Assembly: GCA_018650845.1 (NCBI GenBank)
Contig: JABIFF010000011.1
Span: 1 to 64,000, forward strand
Direction of reading: 5' to 3'
DNA: 64,000 nt
From: Chloroflexota bacterium
GTDB lineage: Bacteria; Chloroflexota; Dehalococcoidia; Lucifugimonadales; Lucifugimonadaceae
Shown here: in pieces, positions 35,834 to 42,896 of the stretch
Layout: each line of letters opens with the position of its first letter
Position numbering within the stretch: position 1 is the stretch's first letter
Position numbers and translations under genes: made by a program
The notes under the pieces: generated by a model
Databases searched by the model: none
Told to the model about the DNA's origin: nothing
What the model saw: the letters and a program-made list of their open reading frames with translations, nothing else

Positions 35834-37063
35834 TTGCCAAACGTCCAGTCCCTCCGCTGCAAAGAATGCGGTCGCGACTACCCACAAGAGCCGATCTATG
35901 TGTGCGACTTTTGTTTTGGCCCGCTTGAAGTCAACTACGACTACGACGCGATTGCCAAAAACATTAGCCGAGAATCGATCCAAGACGGTCCATTGACCAT
36001 CTGGCGATACGACGAGCTTCTTCCTGCTAGCAGGGACAATGCAGTCAACATCGGCGCTGGCATGACGCCGCTCCTCAAAGCCGACAACCTCGGTAAGGAG
36101 CTAGGTCTCAACAATCTGTGGATCAAGAACGACGCAGCCAACCCAACGCATTCGTTCAAGGATCGCGTGGTTTCAGTTGCTTCAACCAAAGCGGTTGAAT
36201 TCGATTTCGACACCATCGCTTGCGCATCAACGGGAAACCTCGCCGGTGCAACAGCTGCTCACGGTGCAAAAGCCGGAATGAACACTATGGTGTTTATCCC
36301 GTCCGACCTCGAACGAGGCAAGATCCTTGGCGCAGCAGTATTTGGATCAGTAGTTCTCGTAAACGGTAACTACGACGATGTGAACCGACTTTGCTCAGAA
36401 CTCGGCGACGACCGACGCTGGGCGTTCGTAAACATCAACATGCGTCCGTACTACTCCGAGGGCAGCAAGTCGATCGGATACGAACTCGCCGAACAACTCG
36501 GCTGGCGTGCTCCTCAGCACGTAGTCGTGCCGGTTGCATCAGGCTCGCTCTTCACCAAGGTCTACAAAGGCCTGCAGGAGTTCGCCCAGCTCGGAATAAT
36601 CGATAGCGCCGACACTAAAATGCACATCGCCCAGCCGTTCGGCTGCTCACCGGTTGCAAAGGCTTTCGTTGAAGGCGTGGCTCACCCTAAGCCAGTTGTT
36701 CCCGACACTATCGCTAAGTCGCTCGCCATCGGCTCCCCTGCCGACGGTATGTACAGCGTTGGTATCGCCAACAAAACTGGTGGTTCAGGAACAATCGTCC
36801 CTGAAAGCGAAATTTCAGAAGGCATGAAGCTTCTGGCTGAAACCGAAGGAATCTTCACCGAAACTGCCGGTGGCGTAGTTATTTCAACGCTTCGACGACT
36901 CGCTCGTGAAGGCGTAATCGGTCCTGATGAAGAGACTGTTGCACTTATCACTGGAACTGGCCTAAAGACTCTTGAGGCTATCGAAGACGTTGTATCAACC
37001 AAGACAATCGATCCGACCGTTCGATCGTTCGACGAAATTGTCATGGGAACGGCGGTCAACTAA
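35834..37063 (+). CDS. thrC: Threonine synthase
   Basis: 409 residues, fold-type II PLP enzyme that converts O-phosphohomoserine to threonine. The N terminus carries a zinc-ribbon-like C-x2-C...C-x2-C (CKECGRD, CDFCFG). PLP lysine: NPTHSFKDRVVS. Glycine-rich phosphate loop: ACASTGNLAGATAAH. Late motifs: KTGGSGTIVPESEI and ITGTGLKT. The start is TTG at 35834; no better start keeps the zinc ribbon. The stop overlaps the start of the NIL-domain gene as TAATG. A role with the downstream sulfur-carrier genes is conceivable. Confidence 0.92.
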   Translation: MPNVQSLRCKECGRDYPQEPIYVCDFCFGPLEVNYDYDAIAKNISRESIQDGPLTIWRYDELLPASRDNAVNIGAGMTPLLKADNLGKELGLNNLWIKNDAANPTHSFKDRVVSVASTKAVEFDFDTIACASTGNLAGATAAHGAKAGMNTMVFIPSDLERGKILGAAVFGSVVLVNGNYDDVNRLCSELGDDRRWAFVNINMRPYYSEGSKSIGYELAEQLGWRAPQHVVVPVASGSLFTKVYKGLQEFAQLGIIDSADTKMHIAQPFGCSPVAKAFVEGVAHPKPVVPDTIAKSLAIGSPADGMYSVGIANKTGGSGTIVPESEISEGMKLLAETEGIFTETAGGVVISTLRRLAREGVIGPDEETVALITGTGLKTLEAIEDVVSTKTIDPTVRSFDEIVMGTAVN

Positions 37064-37305
37064 TGCCTCTTCGCAGAGTCAGATTTACGTTCAGAACCGA
37101 CCTCATACAACGTCCGGTTATCTACGAACTCGGGAAAGAGTTCGAGATAGTAACCAACATTCGCCGTGCGGATGTCGGTCAGGACACTAGCTGGGTCGTG
37201 CTCGAACTTGAAGGTTCAGTTGAAGAAATCGACCGCGGACTTGCTTGGGTAACCGAGCAAGGTGTCGAGGTCAGTGCGCTGGAAGGCGATATTCTCGCTG
37301 GTTGA
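37063..37305 (+). CDS. NIL-domain protein
   Basis: 80 residues forming a single ferredoxin-like NIL domain: VRFTFRTDLIQRPVIYELGKEFEIVTNIRR, then WVVLELEGSVEEIDRGLAWVTEQGVEV. NIL domains occur in methionine ABC transporters (substrate-sensing) and in sulfur-transfer and homocysteine-forming systems. It is translationally coupled to thrC (TAATG overlap), so a role in regulating or partnering aspartate-family amino-acid or sulfur metabolism is likely. Confidence 0.85.
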   Translation: MPLRRVRFTFRTDLIQRPVIYELGKEFEIVTNIRRADVGQDTSWVVLELEGSVEEIDRGLAWVTEQGVEVSALEGDILAG

Positions 37306-37372
37306 TATTGGCGAGCATCTTGCAACGATTTCGCAAAATTTGCGTCTAACATACTTGTAGAAAAAATTTATC

Positions 37373-37420
37373 TCTCACTACTTAGTGAGAAAACCCCGAT
37401 AGGTTCGGGTGAAACAGGAA
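37373..37420 (+). promoter_or_regulatory. Tandem hairpins in the leader of the MoaD-like gene
   Basis: A perfect eight-pair hairpin, TCTCACTA-CT-TAGTGAGA (37373-37390), is followed at once by a second stem, ACCCCGA-TAGG-TTCGGGT (37393-37410). The ribosome-binding site AGGAA (37416-37420) is five bases before the ATG at 37426. The position next to the ribosome-binding site suggests control of translation. Confidence 0.45.
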
Positions 37421-37425
37421 AACTG

Positions 37426-37707
37426 ATGGCCGTTACAGTAAAAATTCCAACTCCTCTCAGGAAACTGACAAATGGCGCGACTAGTGTCGACGCTGATGGT
37501 GCAACCATCGGTGCGATCGTTGCGGCGCTTGAGTCGGAATTCCCTGGAATGAAAGAACGATTGATCGACGATGAAGGCGGACTCCGTCACTTCGTGAACA
37601 TTTACCTAAACGGTGAAGACGTTCGTTACCTTGACGGTCTGGACAGCGCTGTCAGCGACAGGGATGAGCTCAGCATCGTTCCTGCGGTTGCTGGCGGAAT
37701 CAAGTAA
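37426..37707 (+). CDS. MoaD/ThiS-family ubiquitin-like sulfur carrier
   Basis: 93 residues, beta-grasp fold: VTVKIPTPLRKLTNG at the N terminus, a central FVNIYLNGEDVRYLDGL (about 63-79) and the C-terminal DELSIVPAVAGG typical of sulfur carriers. The protein does not end at Gly-Gly but continues with Ile-Lys. Carriers of this type (CysO, HcyS) need a protease to expose GG before thiocarboxylation. It follows thrC and a NIL protein, so a cysteine, homocysteine or methionine role is more likely than molybdopterin. No activating ThiF/MoeB enzyme is in the window. Confidence 0.88.
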   Translation: MAVTVKIPTPLRKLTNGATSVDADGATIGAIVAALESEFPGMKERLIDDEGGLRHFVNIYLNGEDVRYLDGLDSAVSDRDELSIVPAVAGGIK

Positions 37708-37749
37708 CGCCGATGCGGTCGTAGCCTCGGCTACCTGAAATATAAAACG

Positions 37750-37790
37750 CACCCTTTCCAGGATTCCTGGTTGGGGTGTTTTTATTTAGG
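37750..37790 (+). terminator. Intrinsic terminator after the MoaD-like gene
   Basis: Stem CACCCT...CCAGG-ATT-CCTGG...GGGGTG (37750-37778) with a two-base internal loop, followed by TTTTT-A-TTT. It ends the thrC-NIL-MoaD unit ten bases before the next gene. Confidence 0.85.
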
Positions 37791-37799
37791 AAAAATCGA

Positions 37800-38549
37800 A
37801 TGCGAGTCTTACTAGCATCAATAAACTGCCAAAAGGCGGAAATCGAACTTAATCTCGAAATTCACAAGCGAGTGATTCGAGAAGCATCAGACGCCGCCTG
37901 TGATCTTGTAGTTTTTCCTGAAATGTCGCTCACGGGCTATCTCGACCCTGCCATTCATAGCGAATATTGTCTTGATCTCGACTCGCCTTACATAGCGGCT
38001 CTGGTCAAATATGGCGAAGAGCACTCGGTCGATATTCTATTCGGTATTGCTGAACTCGGCACCGATGACAATTTCTACATATCTCAGATTCACGCTTCTT
38101 CTGGCGCCATTTTCGGTATCTATCGAAAGCGACACCTAGCGGACAACGAGAGTGCGTTCACAGCCGGTCTTGACGCATATCAGGGAGAAGTTGACGCAGA
38201 ACCCTTTGGAATCGCTGTCTGTGCCGACTATGAGGTGGCAGACGAGTTCGTAACCGCCTCGGAGTCTGGAGCAGGCGTCGTGTTCCATTCGTCCGCTCCC
38301 GGACTATACGGAGAACGTAAGACCGACGATGCGTCTTGGCAGAGCGGATTCGACTGGTGGCGAACTTCGTGTATCGAAAAGCACAGTAGTCGGGCGAAAG
38401 AACTTGGGATAAGTATTGCTCTAGCTACTCAAGCTGGAGCAACAGTCGATGAAGACTTTCCGGGCTGGTCAGCACTGTTTGGGCCGGAAGGCGAGATCGT
38501 CGCTGAATTACCCGACTGGAAAGCCGGAAATCTGATCGTAGAAATCTAG
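37800..38549 (+). CDS. Nitrilase-superfamily carbon-nitrogen hydrolase
   Basis: 249 residues from the ATG at 37800, preceded by AGGA; the frame open from 37776 runs through the terminator. The catalytic triad is visible: Glu in VVFPEMSLTGY (about 42-52), Lys in GIYRKRHLAD (about 110-119) and Cys in GIAVCADYEV (about 142-151). Family members hydrolyse amides, carbamoyl groups or nitriles; the substrate is unknown. The 3' end overlaps aroB, on the other strand, by four bases. Confidence 0.88.
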   Translation: MRVLLASINCQKAEIELNLEIHKRVIREASDAACDLVVFPEMSLTGYLDPAIHSEYCLDLDSPYIAALVKYGEEHSVDILFGIAELGTDDNFYISQIHASSGAIFGIYRKRHLADNESAFTAGLDAYQGEVDAEPFGIAVCADYEVADEFVTASESGAGVVFHSSAPGLYGERKTDDASWQSGFDWWRTSCIEKHSSRAKELGISIALATQAGATVDEDFPGWSALFGPEGEIVAELPDWKAGNLIVEI

Positions 38550-39652
38550 TCGAGAATCGCTAGAACAGTTTCTCGAATTACTTCTTCAGGTACATCACGA
38601 CGAGTCGTCGCCTTGCCAGGCCCTTCAAGCAGCACCCAGCGAATCGTTCCACCACGAGATTTCTTGTCAGACTTCGTGGCGTCTATCAACGAATCGACAT
38701 CTAGCCCTGAAGCCCGAACTGGCAAGTCATAACTTTCGAGCACTCGACGCTGACGATCTACCAACTCTGTGTCGATCATCCCCATCCGCTCGGCAATTCC
38801 AGCCGCAGCCATCATTCCGATAGCCACCGCCTCGCCGTGCAAGTAAGTTCCGTATCCCGAAACCTTCTCGATAGCGTGGCCAATCGTGTGACCATAATTC
38901 AACAGAACACGATGGTCGCCGGTTTCAAATTCGTCGGCAGAAACAATTTCGCCCTTGATCGCCACACTTCGACGTATCGCGGCCACAGGTTCATCGCCTT
39001 CGAGCGCCTTCATCTGAGGTGCAAGTCGTTCGAAAGTATCCAGCAGCTGTGCGTCCAAAATTAAGCCATGCTTCACAGCTTCAGCCCAACCAGCCGACAT
39101 CTCTCTGGCTGGAAGTGTCTTCAGGTGCCCAACATCCTGCAACACCAACTTTGGCTGGTGAAATGCGCCGAGAAGGTTTTTGCCTTTCGGAATATTCACG
39201 CCAGTCTTGCCGCCAATCGACGAATCGACCATGGCTGCGAGACTCGTTGGAACTTGGACCACTGCGACTCCACGTAGCCATGTTGCAGCAGCGAAACCCA
39301 CAAGATCTCCCGTAACACCGCCGCCCATCGCTACAACGATGTCAGAGCGTTCTGCACGGAGATCAGCTAGCCAGTCGTACACAGTCTGGACTGTTTCAAG
39401 ATTTTTGTTGGCTTCGCCGATTTGTAAAGCAAGAACATGAGTTTCGTATCCGCCCCGTTCTAGTGCTTCTTGGGCGCGGCGACTTGGGTTCGGGAACATC
39501 ACTTCATCGACAACGAGGAACGCCCTGCCCTTCAGACCCGTCTTCTGAAGCTCAAGTCCAAGAGCATCAATGACATCGCGACCCACTATTACTCGGTAAC
39601 TACCCTGAGTCGTGTTTACGGTCGCTGCCAGATTTTGATCTTGATTAGACAT
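38546..39652 (-). CDS. aroB: 3-dehydroquinate synthase
   Basis: 368 residues from the ATG at 39652 (MSNQDQNLAATVN). A GTG at 39670 would add six residues. Motifs: VMFPNP, AMGGGVTGDLVGFAAATWLRG, VPTSLAAMVDSSIGGKTGVN (split here by family blocks), AEAVKHGLI, the zinc His in NYGHTIGHAIE and HGEAVAIGM. NAD- and metal-dependent second step of the shikimate pathway. It overlaps the aroK stop by eight bases; order on the strand is alaS-ruvX-aroE-aroC-aroK-aroB. Confidence 0.96.
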   Translation of the reverse strand: MSNQDQNLAATVNTTQGSYRVIVGRDVIDALGLELQKTGLKGRAFLVVDEVMFPNPSRRAQEALERGGYETHVLALQIGEANKNLETVQTVYDWLADLRAERSDIVVAMGGGVTGDLVGFAAATWLRGVAVVQVPTSLAAMVDSSIGGKTGVNIPKGKNLLGAFHQPKLVLQDVGHLKTLPAREMSAGWAEAVKHGLILDAQLLDTFERLAPQMKALEGDEPVAAIRRSVAIKGEIVSADEFETGDHRVLLNYGHTIGHAIEKVSGYGTYLHGEAVAIGMMAAAGIAERMGMIDTELVDRQRRVLESYDLPVRASGLDVDSLIDATKSDKKSRGGTIRWVLLEGPGKATTRRDVPEEVIRETVLAILD

Positions 39653-40211
39653 TCGTTTCCGCAAATCCACTCATGTGCCAAGCATTAGATATAGCTTCTG
39701 CCACTTCGTCATGTGACTTGAGTTCAGTATCGACGATTACGTGAGCTACCGAATACGCTTGTTCCCGATCGGCCAACATATCTCGCAGCTTTTCAATCGG
39801 TGCGTCATCACCTAGTAGAGGTCGAACAGTTCGGCCGCGTTGGGTCGTCGAACTAACGAGTCGCTGATGAATGATCTCAGGACTCGCCGCCAATCGAACG
39901 ATAAGTCCTGAATTTTTCATCACGTCGCTATTCTCGCTGCGAATTGGAACACCACCACCGGTCGAAACTATCCGGCCACCACGTTCAGCAACTTCGACCA
40001 ATATTTGCGATTCAAGATCGCGGAAATAATCTTCGCCGTTCTCTTCGAATATACGTGGAATAGGCTTTCCTGCTCGATCTTCGATCACGCCATCCATCTC
40101 TACGAACGGCCAGCCAAGAAGCTCGGCCACGCGCCGACCTGAACGAGTCTTTCCTGTCCCAGAAAGTCCGATCAGATAAATATTCGGTTTTGAAGACGCA
40201 GGTTCGGTCAA
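39645..40211 (-). CDS. aroK: Shikimate kinase
   Basis: 188 residues. P-loop GLSGTGKTRSGR near residue 14. The shikimate site is FVEMDGVIEDRAG (family DxDxxIE, with the first Asp replaced by Glu), followed by GEDYFRDLESQIL. Further motifs are the glycine loop STGGGVPIR and the lid RTVRPLLGDD. It phosphorylates shikimate at the 3-hydroxyl. It is 42 bases behind aroC and overlaps aroB. Confidence 0.95.
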   Translation of the reverse strand: MTEPASSKPNIYLIGLSGTGKTRSGRRVAELLGWPFVEMDGVIEDRAGKPIPRIFEENGEDYFRDLESQILVEVAERGGRIVSTGGGVPIRSENSDVMKNSGLIVRLAASPEIIHQRLVSSTTQRGRTVRPLLGDDAPIEKLRDMLADREQAYSVAHVIVDTELKSHDEVAEAISNAWHMSGFAETNV

Positions 40212-40253
40212 AATTACAAACTTCCAGAGCCTAAGCCCGAGAGCAATAAGAAA

Positions 40254-41438
40254 TTACTCAGGATTGCCGAACGCCTGATGCGATTCGACGTACCCGGCAT
40301 AGTTGCGTTTGATCTCGTCCAGCGAATCTCCGCCAAACTTCTCAAGCATTGCTTCAACTAGTACCAGCGCCATCATCGCTTCACCCACAGGGCAAGCTCG
40401 TGCAACCTGGCAAATATCGCTGCGGTTGTACGCCGCATCTACTAGTTCCCCGGTATTAATATCTACCGATGGCAGCGGGTTAGTCATAGTCGCAATCGGC
40501 TTGATAGCTACATTGACAACGATCGGGTTACCGTTCGACATGCCGCCTTCGATACCGCCAGCATGGTTCGTGATCTGCCTGAATTTCCGAGGATCGGAAG
40601 GGTCTGGCTCGATAACATCTTGAATGTCACGGCCGGGTTTCTGAGTATTCGCAAAGCCAGTGCCAATCTCAACACCCTTCACAGCGTTGATGCTCATCAT
40701 GGCGTGCGCTAAGCGTGCATCGAGCTTTCGGTCCCAGTGAACGTGACTGCCCAGTCCGACTGGTGAACCGAATGCCACTACCTCGAACACGCCACCGATG
40801 GTTGTGCGTTCTTTTTTAGATTTATCGATAGCTGCTTTGAATCGAGCATCTGCATCATCATCAGAAGCCCTAACTTCAGAAGCTTCGACAGCGTTCCAGT
40901 CAACATCCTCTGTCGCAACTGAGCGACCGTCCTGATCGCCTGTAGCAACCGCACGTGAGTGAATAGATATCCCGATCTCTTCGAGCAAACGTCGTGCGAT
41001 TGAACCAGCAGCAACTCGAGCCGCAGTTTCACGAGCTGAAGCGCGTTCAAGCACGTTCCGAAGATCGTGCTGAACATATTTCAAGGCGCCAGGGAAGTCG
41101 GCGTGACCCGGAACGATCTTCGTGTAGACCTTCTTATCAACATCGTCAGCAACTTCTGAAATCGACATAGCGTCGGTCCAATTGGCGAAGTCACGGTTCT
41201 CAATCCACATCGCAATTGGCGACCCAAGCGAAGTAGCGTGGCGAACACCTGCACGAATCTCGGCGCGGTCTTTCTCGATCTTCATACGACCGCCAGAGCC
41301 ATAGCCCTTCTGTCGCCGAGCCATCTGTTTCTCGATGTACTCCTCGGTAACTTCCAGTCCTGCCGGGATGCCCTCAACTATTACTGTGAGTCCGGGACCG
41401 TGTGATTCACCGGCCGTGAGGTATCGAAATGTCGTCAT
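40254..41438 (-). CDS. aroC: Chorismate synthase
   Basis: 394 residues. FMN-dependent conversion of EPSP to chorismate. Signatures: LTAGESHGPGLTVIVEGIPAG at the N terminus (family GESHG), RRQKGYGSGGRMKIEKD, PGHADFPGALKY, ASARETAARVAAGSIARRLL, GGIEGGMSNGNPI and the closing RSDICQVARACPVGEAM (canonical form RSD.C.VPA). A hairpin followed by T5 lies about 30 bases before its start, suggesting internal termination or attenuation. Confidence 0.97.
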   Translation of the reverse strand: MTTFRYLTAGESHGPGLTVIVEGIPAGLEVTEEYIEKQMARRQKGYGSGGRMKIEKDRAEIRAGVRHATSLGSPIAMWIENRDFANWTDAMSISEVADDVDKKVYTKIVPGHADFPGALKYVQHDLRNVLERASARETAARVAAGSIARRLLEEIGISIHSRAVATGDQDGRSVATEDVDWNAVEASEVRASDDDADARFKAAIDKSKKERTTIGGVFEVVAFGSPVGLGSHVHWDRKLDARLAHAMMSINAVKGVEIGTGFANTQKPGRDIQDVIEPDPSDPRKFRQITNHAGGIEGGMSNGNPIVVNVAIKPIATMTNPLPSVDINTGELVDAAYNRSDICQVARACPVGEAMMALVLVEAMLEKFGGDSLDEIKRNYAGYVESHQAFGNPE

Positions 41439-41462
41439 TCGTATTGAATCTCGTTATTTTTC

Positions 41463-41484
41463 AAAAAGACTGCATTCCGCAGTC
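41463..41484 (-). terminator. Hairpin plus T-tract between aroE and aroC (terminator or attenuator)
   Basis: On the minus strand GACTGC (41484-41479), loop GGAAT, GCAGTC (41473-41468), then TTTTT. The stem is only six pairs. A second small hairpin (GGTCG-TAAT-CGACC) lies just upstream. It may reduce read-through from aroE into aroC. Confidence 0.45.
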
Positions 41485-41573
41485 GGTAGTTGAATCAGGT
41501 CGTAATCGACCCTGCAATGGAAAACTGGAATTAATGCCTTCGATTATAGGCAGTTGCCAGTAAGTAGTGCCGA

Positions 41574-42425
41574 CTAGCCTTCTTTGATTGCTTTTTCGAT
41601 AGCCGCAAACATTGTGTCGACCGGGGCTTTCTGGCCAGTCGCCATCTCAAATCCTTCAATTCCCTGGAACACGAGCATCGTCATTCCACCAGCAGCTTCA
41701 CCACCGGCCTCTTCGACCTCACGTAGGAATTTGGTCATTGGAGGAGCGTAAACGGCGTCATATCCAATAGCATCGGCGGAAATCATGTCGGCAGTGACCG
41801 GAGTTGCCAGTTCAGCTGGACCACCGGCCATTCCCAATGACGTCGTGTTCACCAGCAACGTTGCATAAGGAACAAAGTTCGACAGCGAATCACGACTCAT
41901 GTCGATGGCATTTGGTTTGAATCGCCCTTCAGAGAATTCGGATGCCAGTGCCTGTGCTTTTTCTACGGTTCGATTCGCAATGGTTAATCGATTCACACCA
42001 GCATTCTTCAGTGCGTAAACAATTGCCCGAGCAGCACCACCGGCACCAAATACAACTGCATCAACGCCCTTAGGATCGAATCCGGCCTTCTCTTTCAGCG
42101 CTCGTAGGAATCCTGACCCGTCGGTGTTGTGTCCAACAAGCTTGCCGTCACGATTGAAAATCCAGTTGACAGCGCCAACGGCCTGAGCAGCCTCAGTCAG
42201 TTCATCCACCATTGGAATTACTGCCTGCTTGTGTGGCAGCGTTACGCACCCAGCAAGAAAACCGCTTTCTCGGAACGTAGCAACTTTTTCTGCGAGATCT
42301 TCCGGCGCAACGTCCCAAGCCTCGAACGTCTCTTTAATACCGAGTTCGTCCAAACCAGCCTGCTGGAAAACAGGGGACTTTGTGTGACCAATGGGGTGAC
42401 CCATCACGCCGATATTGCTGCTCAT
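41574..42425 (-). CDS. aroE: Shikimate dehydrogenase
   Basis: 283 residues. N-terminal substrate domain: GVMGHPIGHTKSPVF and CVTLPHKQAV, with the catalytic Lys; the family motif is NVTxPxK, so Asn is Cys here. Asp is in HNTDGSGF. NADP-binding domain: VVFGAGGAARAIVYAL and ANRTVEKA. C-terminal: MLVFQGIEGFEMATGQ. It reduces 3-dehydroshikimate. It is 40 bases downstream of ruvX, and aroC follows after a 135-base gap with a hairpin. Confidence 0.95.
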   Translation of the reverse strand: MSSNIGVMGHPIGHTKSPVFQQAGLDELGIKETFEAWDVAPEDLAEKVATFRESGFLAGCVTLPHKQAVIPMVDELTEAAQAVGAVNWIFNRDGKLVGHNTDGSGFLRALKEKAGFDPKGVDAVVFGAGGAARAIVYALKNAGVNRLTIANRTVEKAQALASEFSEGRFKPNAIDMSRDSLSNFVPYATLLVNTTSLGMAGGPAELATPVTADMISADAIGYDAVYAPPMTKFLREVEEAGGEAAGGMTMLVFQGIEGFEMATGQKAPVDTMFAAIEKAIKEG

Positions 42426-42465
42426 AGTTCTCCGAGTGCCCAGAGGGCGTAGATAGTTGACTAAA

Positions 42466-42894
42466 TTAGTTCGACTGCATGTACGAGTCGAGGATGATTG
42501 CCGCAGAGGCTGAGTCTATCTTGCCCCGTGCTGCTCCACGTGCCTTTGAAGGCGATTTTCCTGCTTCTCGAAGAAGTGAATGAGCTTCGACAGTCGTCAT
42601 ACGCTCGTCCCAGGTGACTACCGAGAGATCGGTCTCTTTACGCAGTCGAGCGCAAAACGCATTCACTTTTCGAGCTGCAGGTCCTTGCGAACCATCTAAA
42701 GAAAGCGGGAGTCCCACAACGATTCCACGAGCCTCTTGCTCCACAGCAGCACGTGCGATATTCGCCGCATCCTGATTTCCGGCTGCTTTGATCGCGTCGA
42801 TTGGCGTCGCAATTAAACCCGTGGGATCGCTTATAGCAAGCCCAATACGAGCTTCACCGTAATCAACACCCAGCAGGCGACCGTGATCAGCGAT
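42466..42894 (-). CDS. ruvX: RuvX/YqgF Holliday junction resolvase-like protein, probable AUC start
   Basis: 142 residues if translation starts at the AUC at 42894-42892. The conserved N terminus reads ADHGRLLGVDYGEARIGLA in this frame, then SDPTGLIATPIDA, GIVVGLPLSLDGSQGP and TWDERMTTVEAHSLL: a complete YqgF RNase H-like fold acting in rRNA processing or junction resolution. From the TGA near 42925 to the GTG at 42744 the frame has no ATG, GTG or TTG, and that GTG would remove a third of the domain. GGGGAG (42906-42901) sits six bases before AUC. The alaS stop lies between them, so reinitiation after alaS is likely. Confidence 0.8.
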   Translation of the reverse strand: MADHGRLLGVDYGEARIGLAISDPTGLIATPIDAIKAAGNQDAANIARAAVEQEARGIVVGLPLSLDGSQGPAARKVNAFCARLRKETDLSVVTWDERMTTVEAHSLLREAGKSPSKARGAARGKIDSASAAIILDSYMQSN

Positions 42895-42896
42895 AG

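Noticed and set aside
37776..37799. Earlier start for the nitrilase-family gene
   Set aside because: The added residues are encoded by the terminator stem and T-tract; ATG 37800 has its own ribosome-binding site.
42466..42744. Short 92-residue RuvX starting at GTG 42744
   Set aside because: It would lack the first third of the YqgF fold, whose sequence is intact upstream in the same frame.
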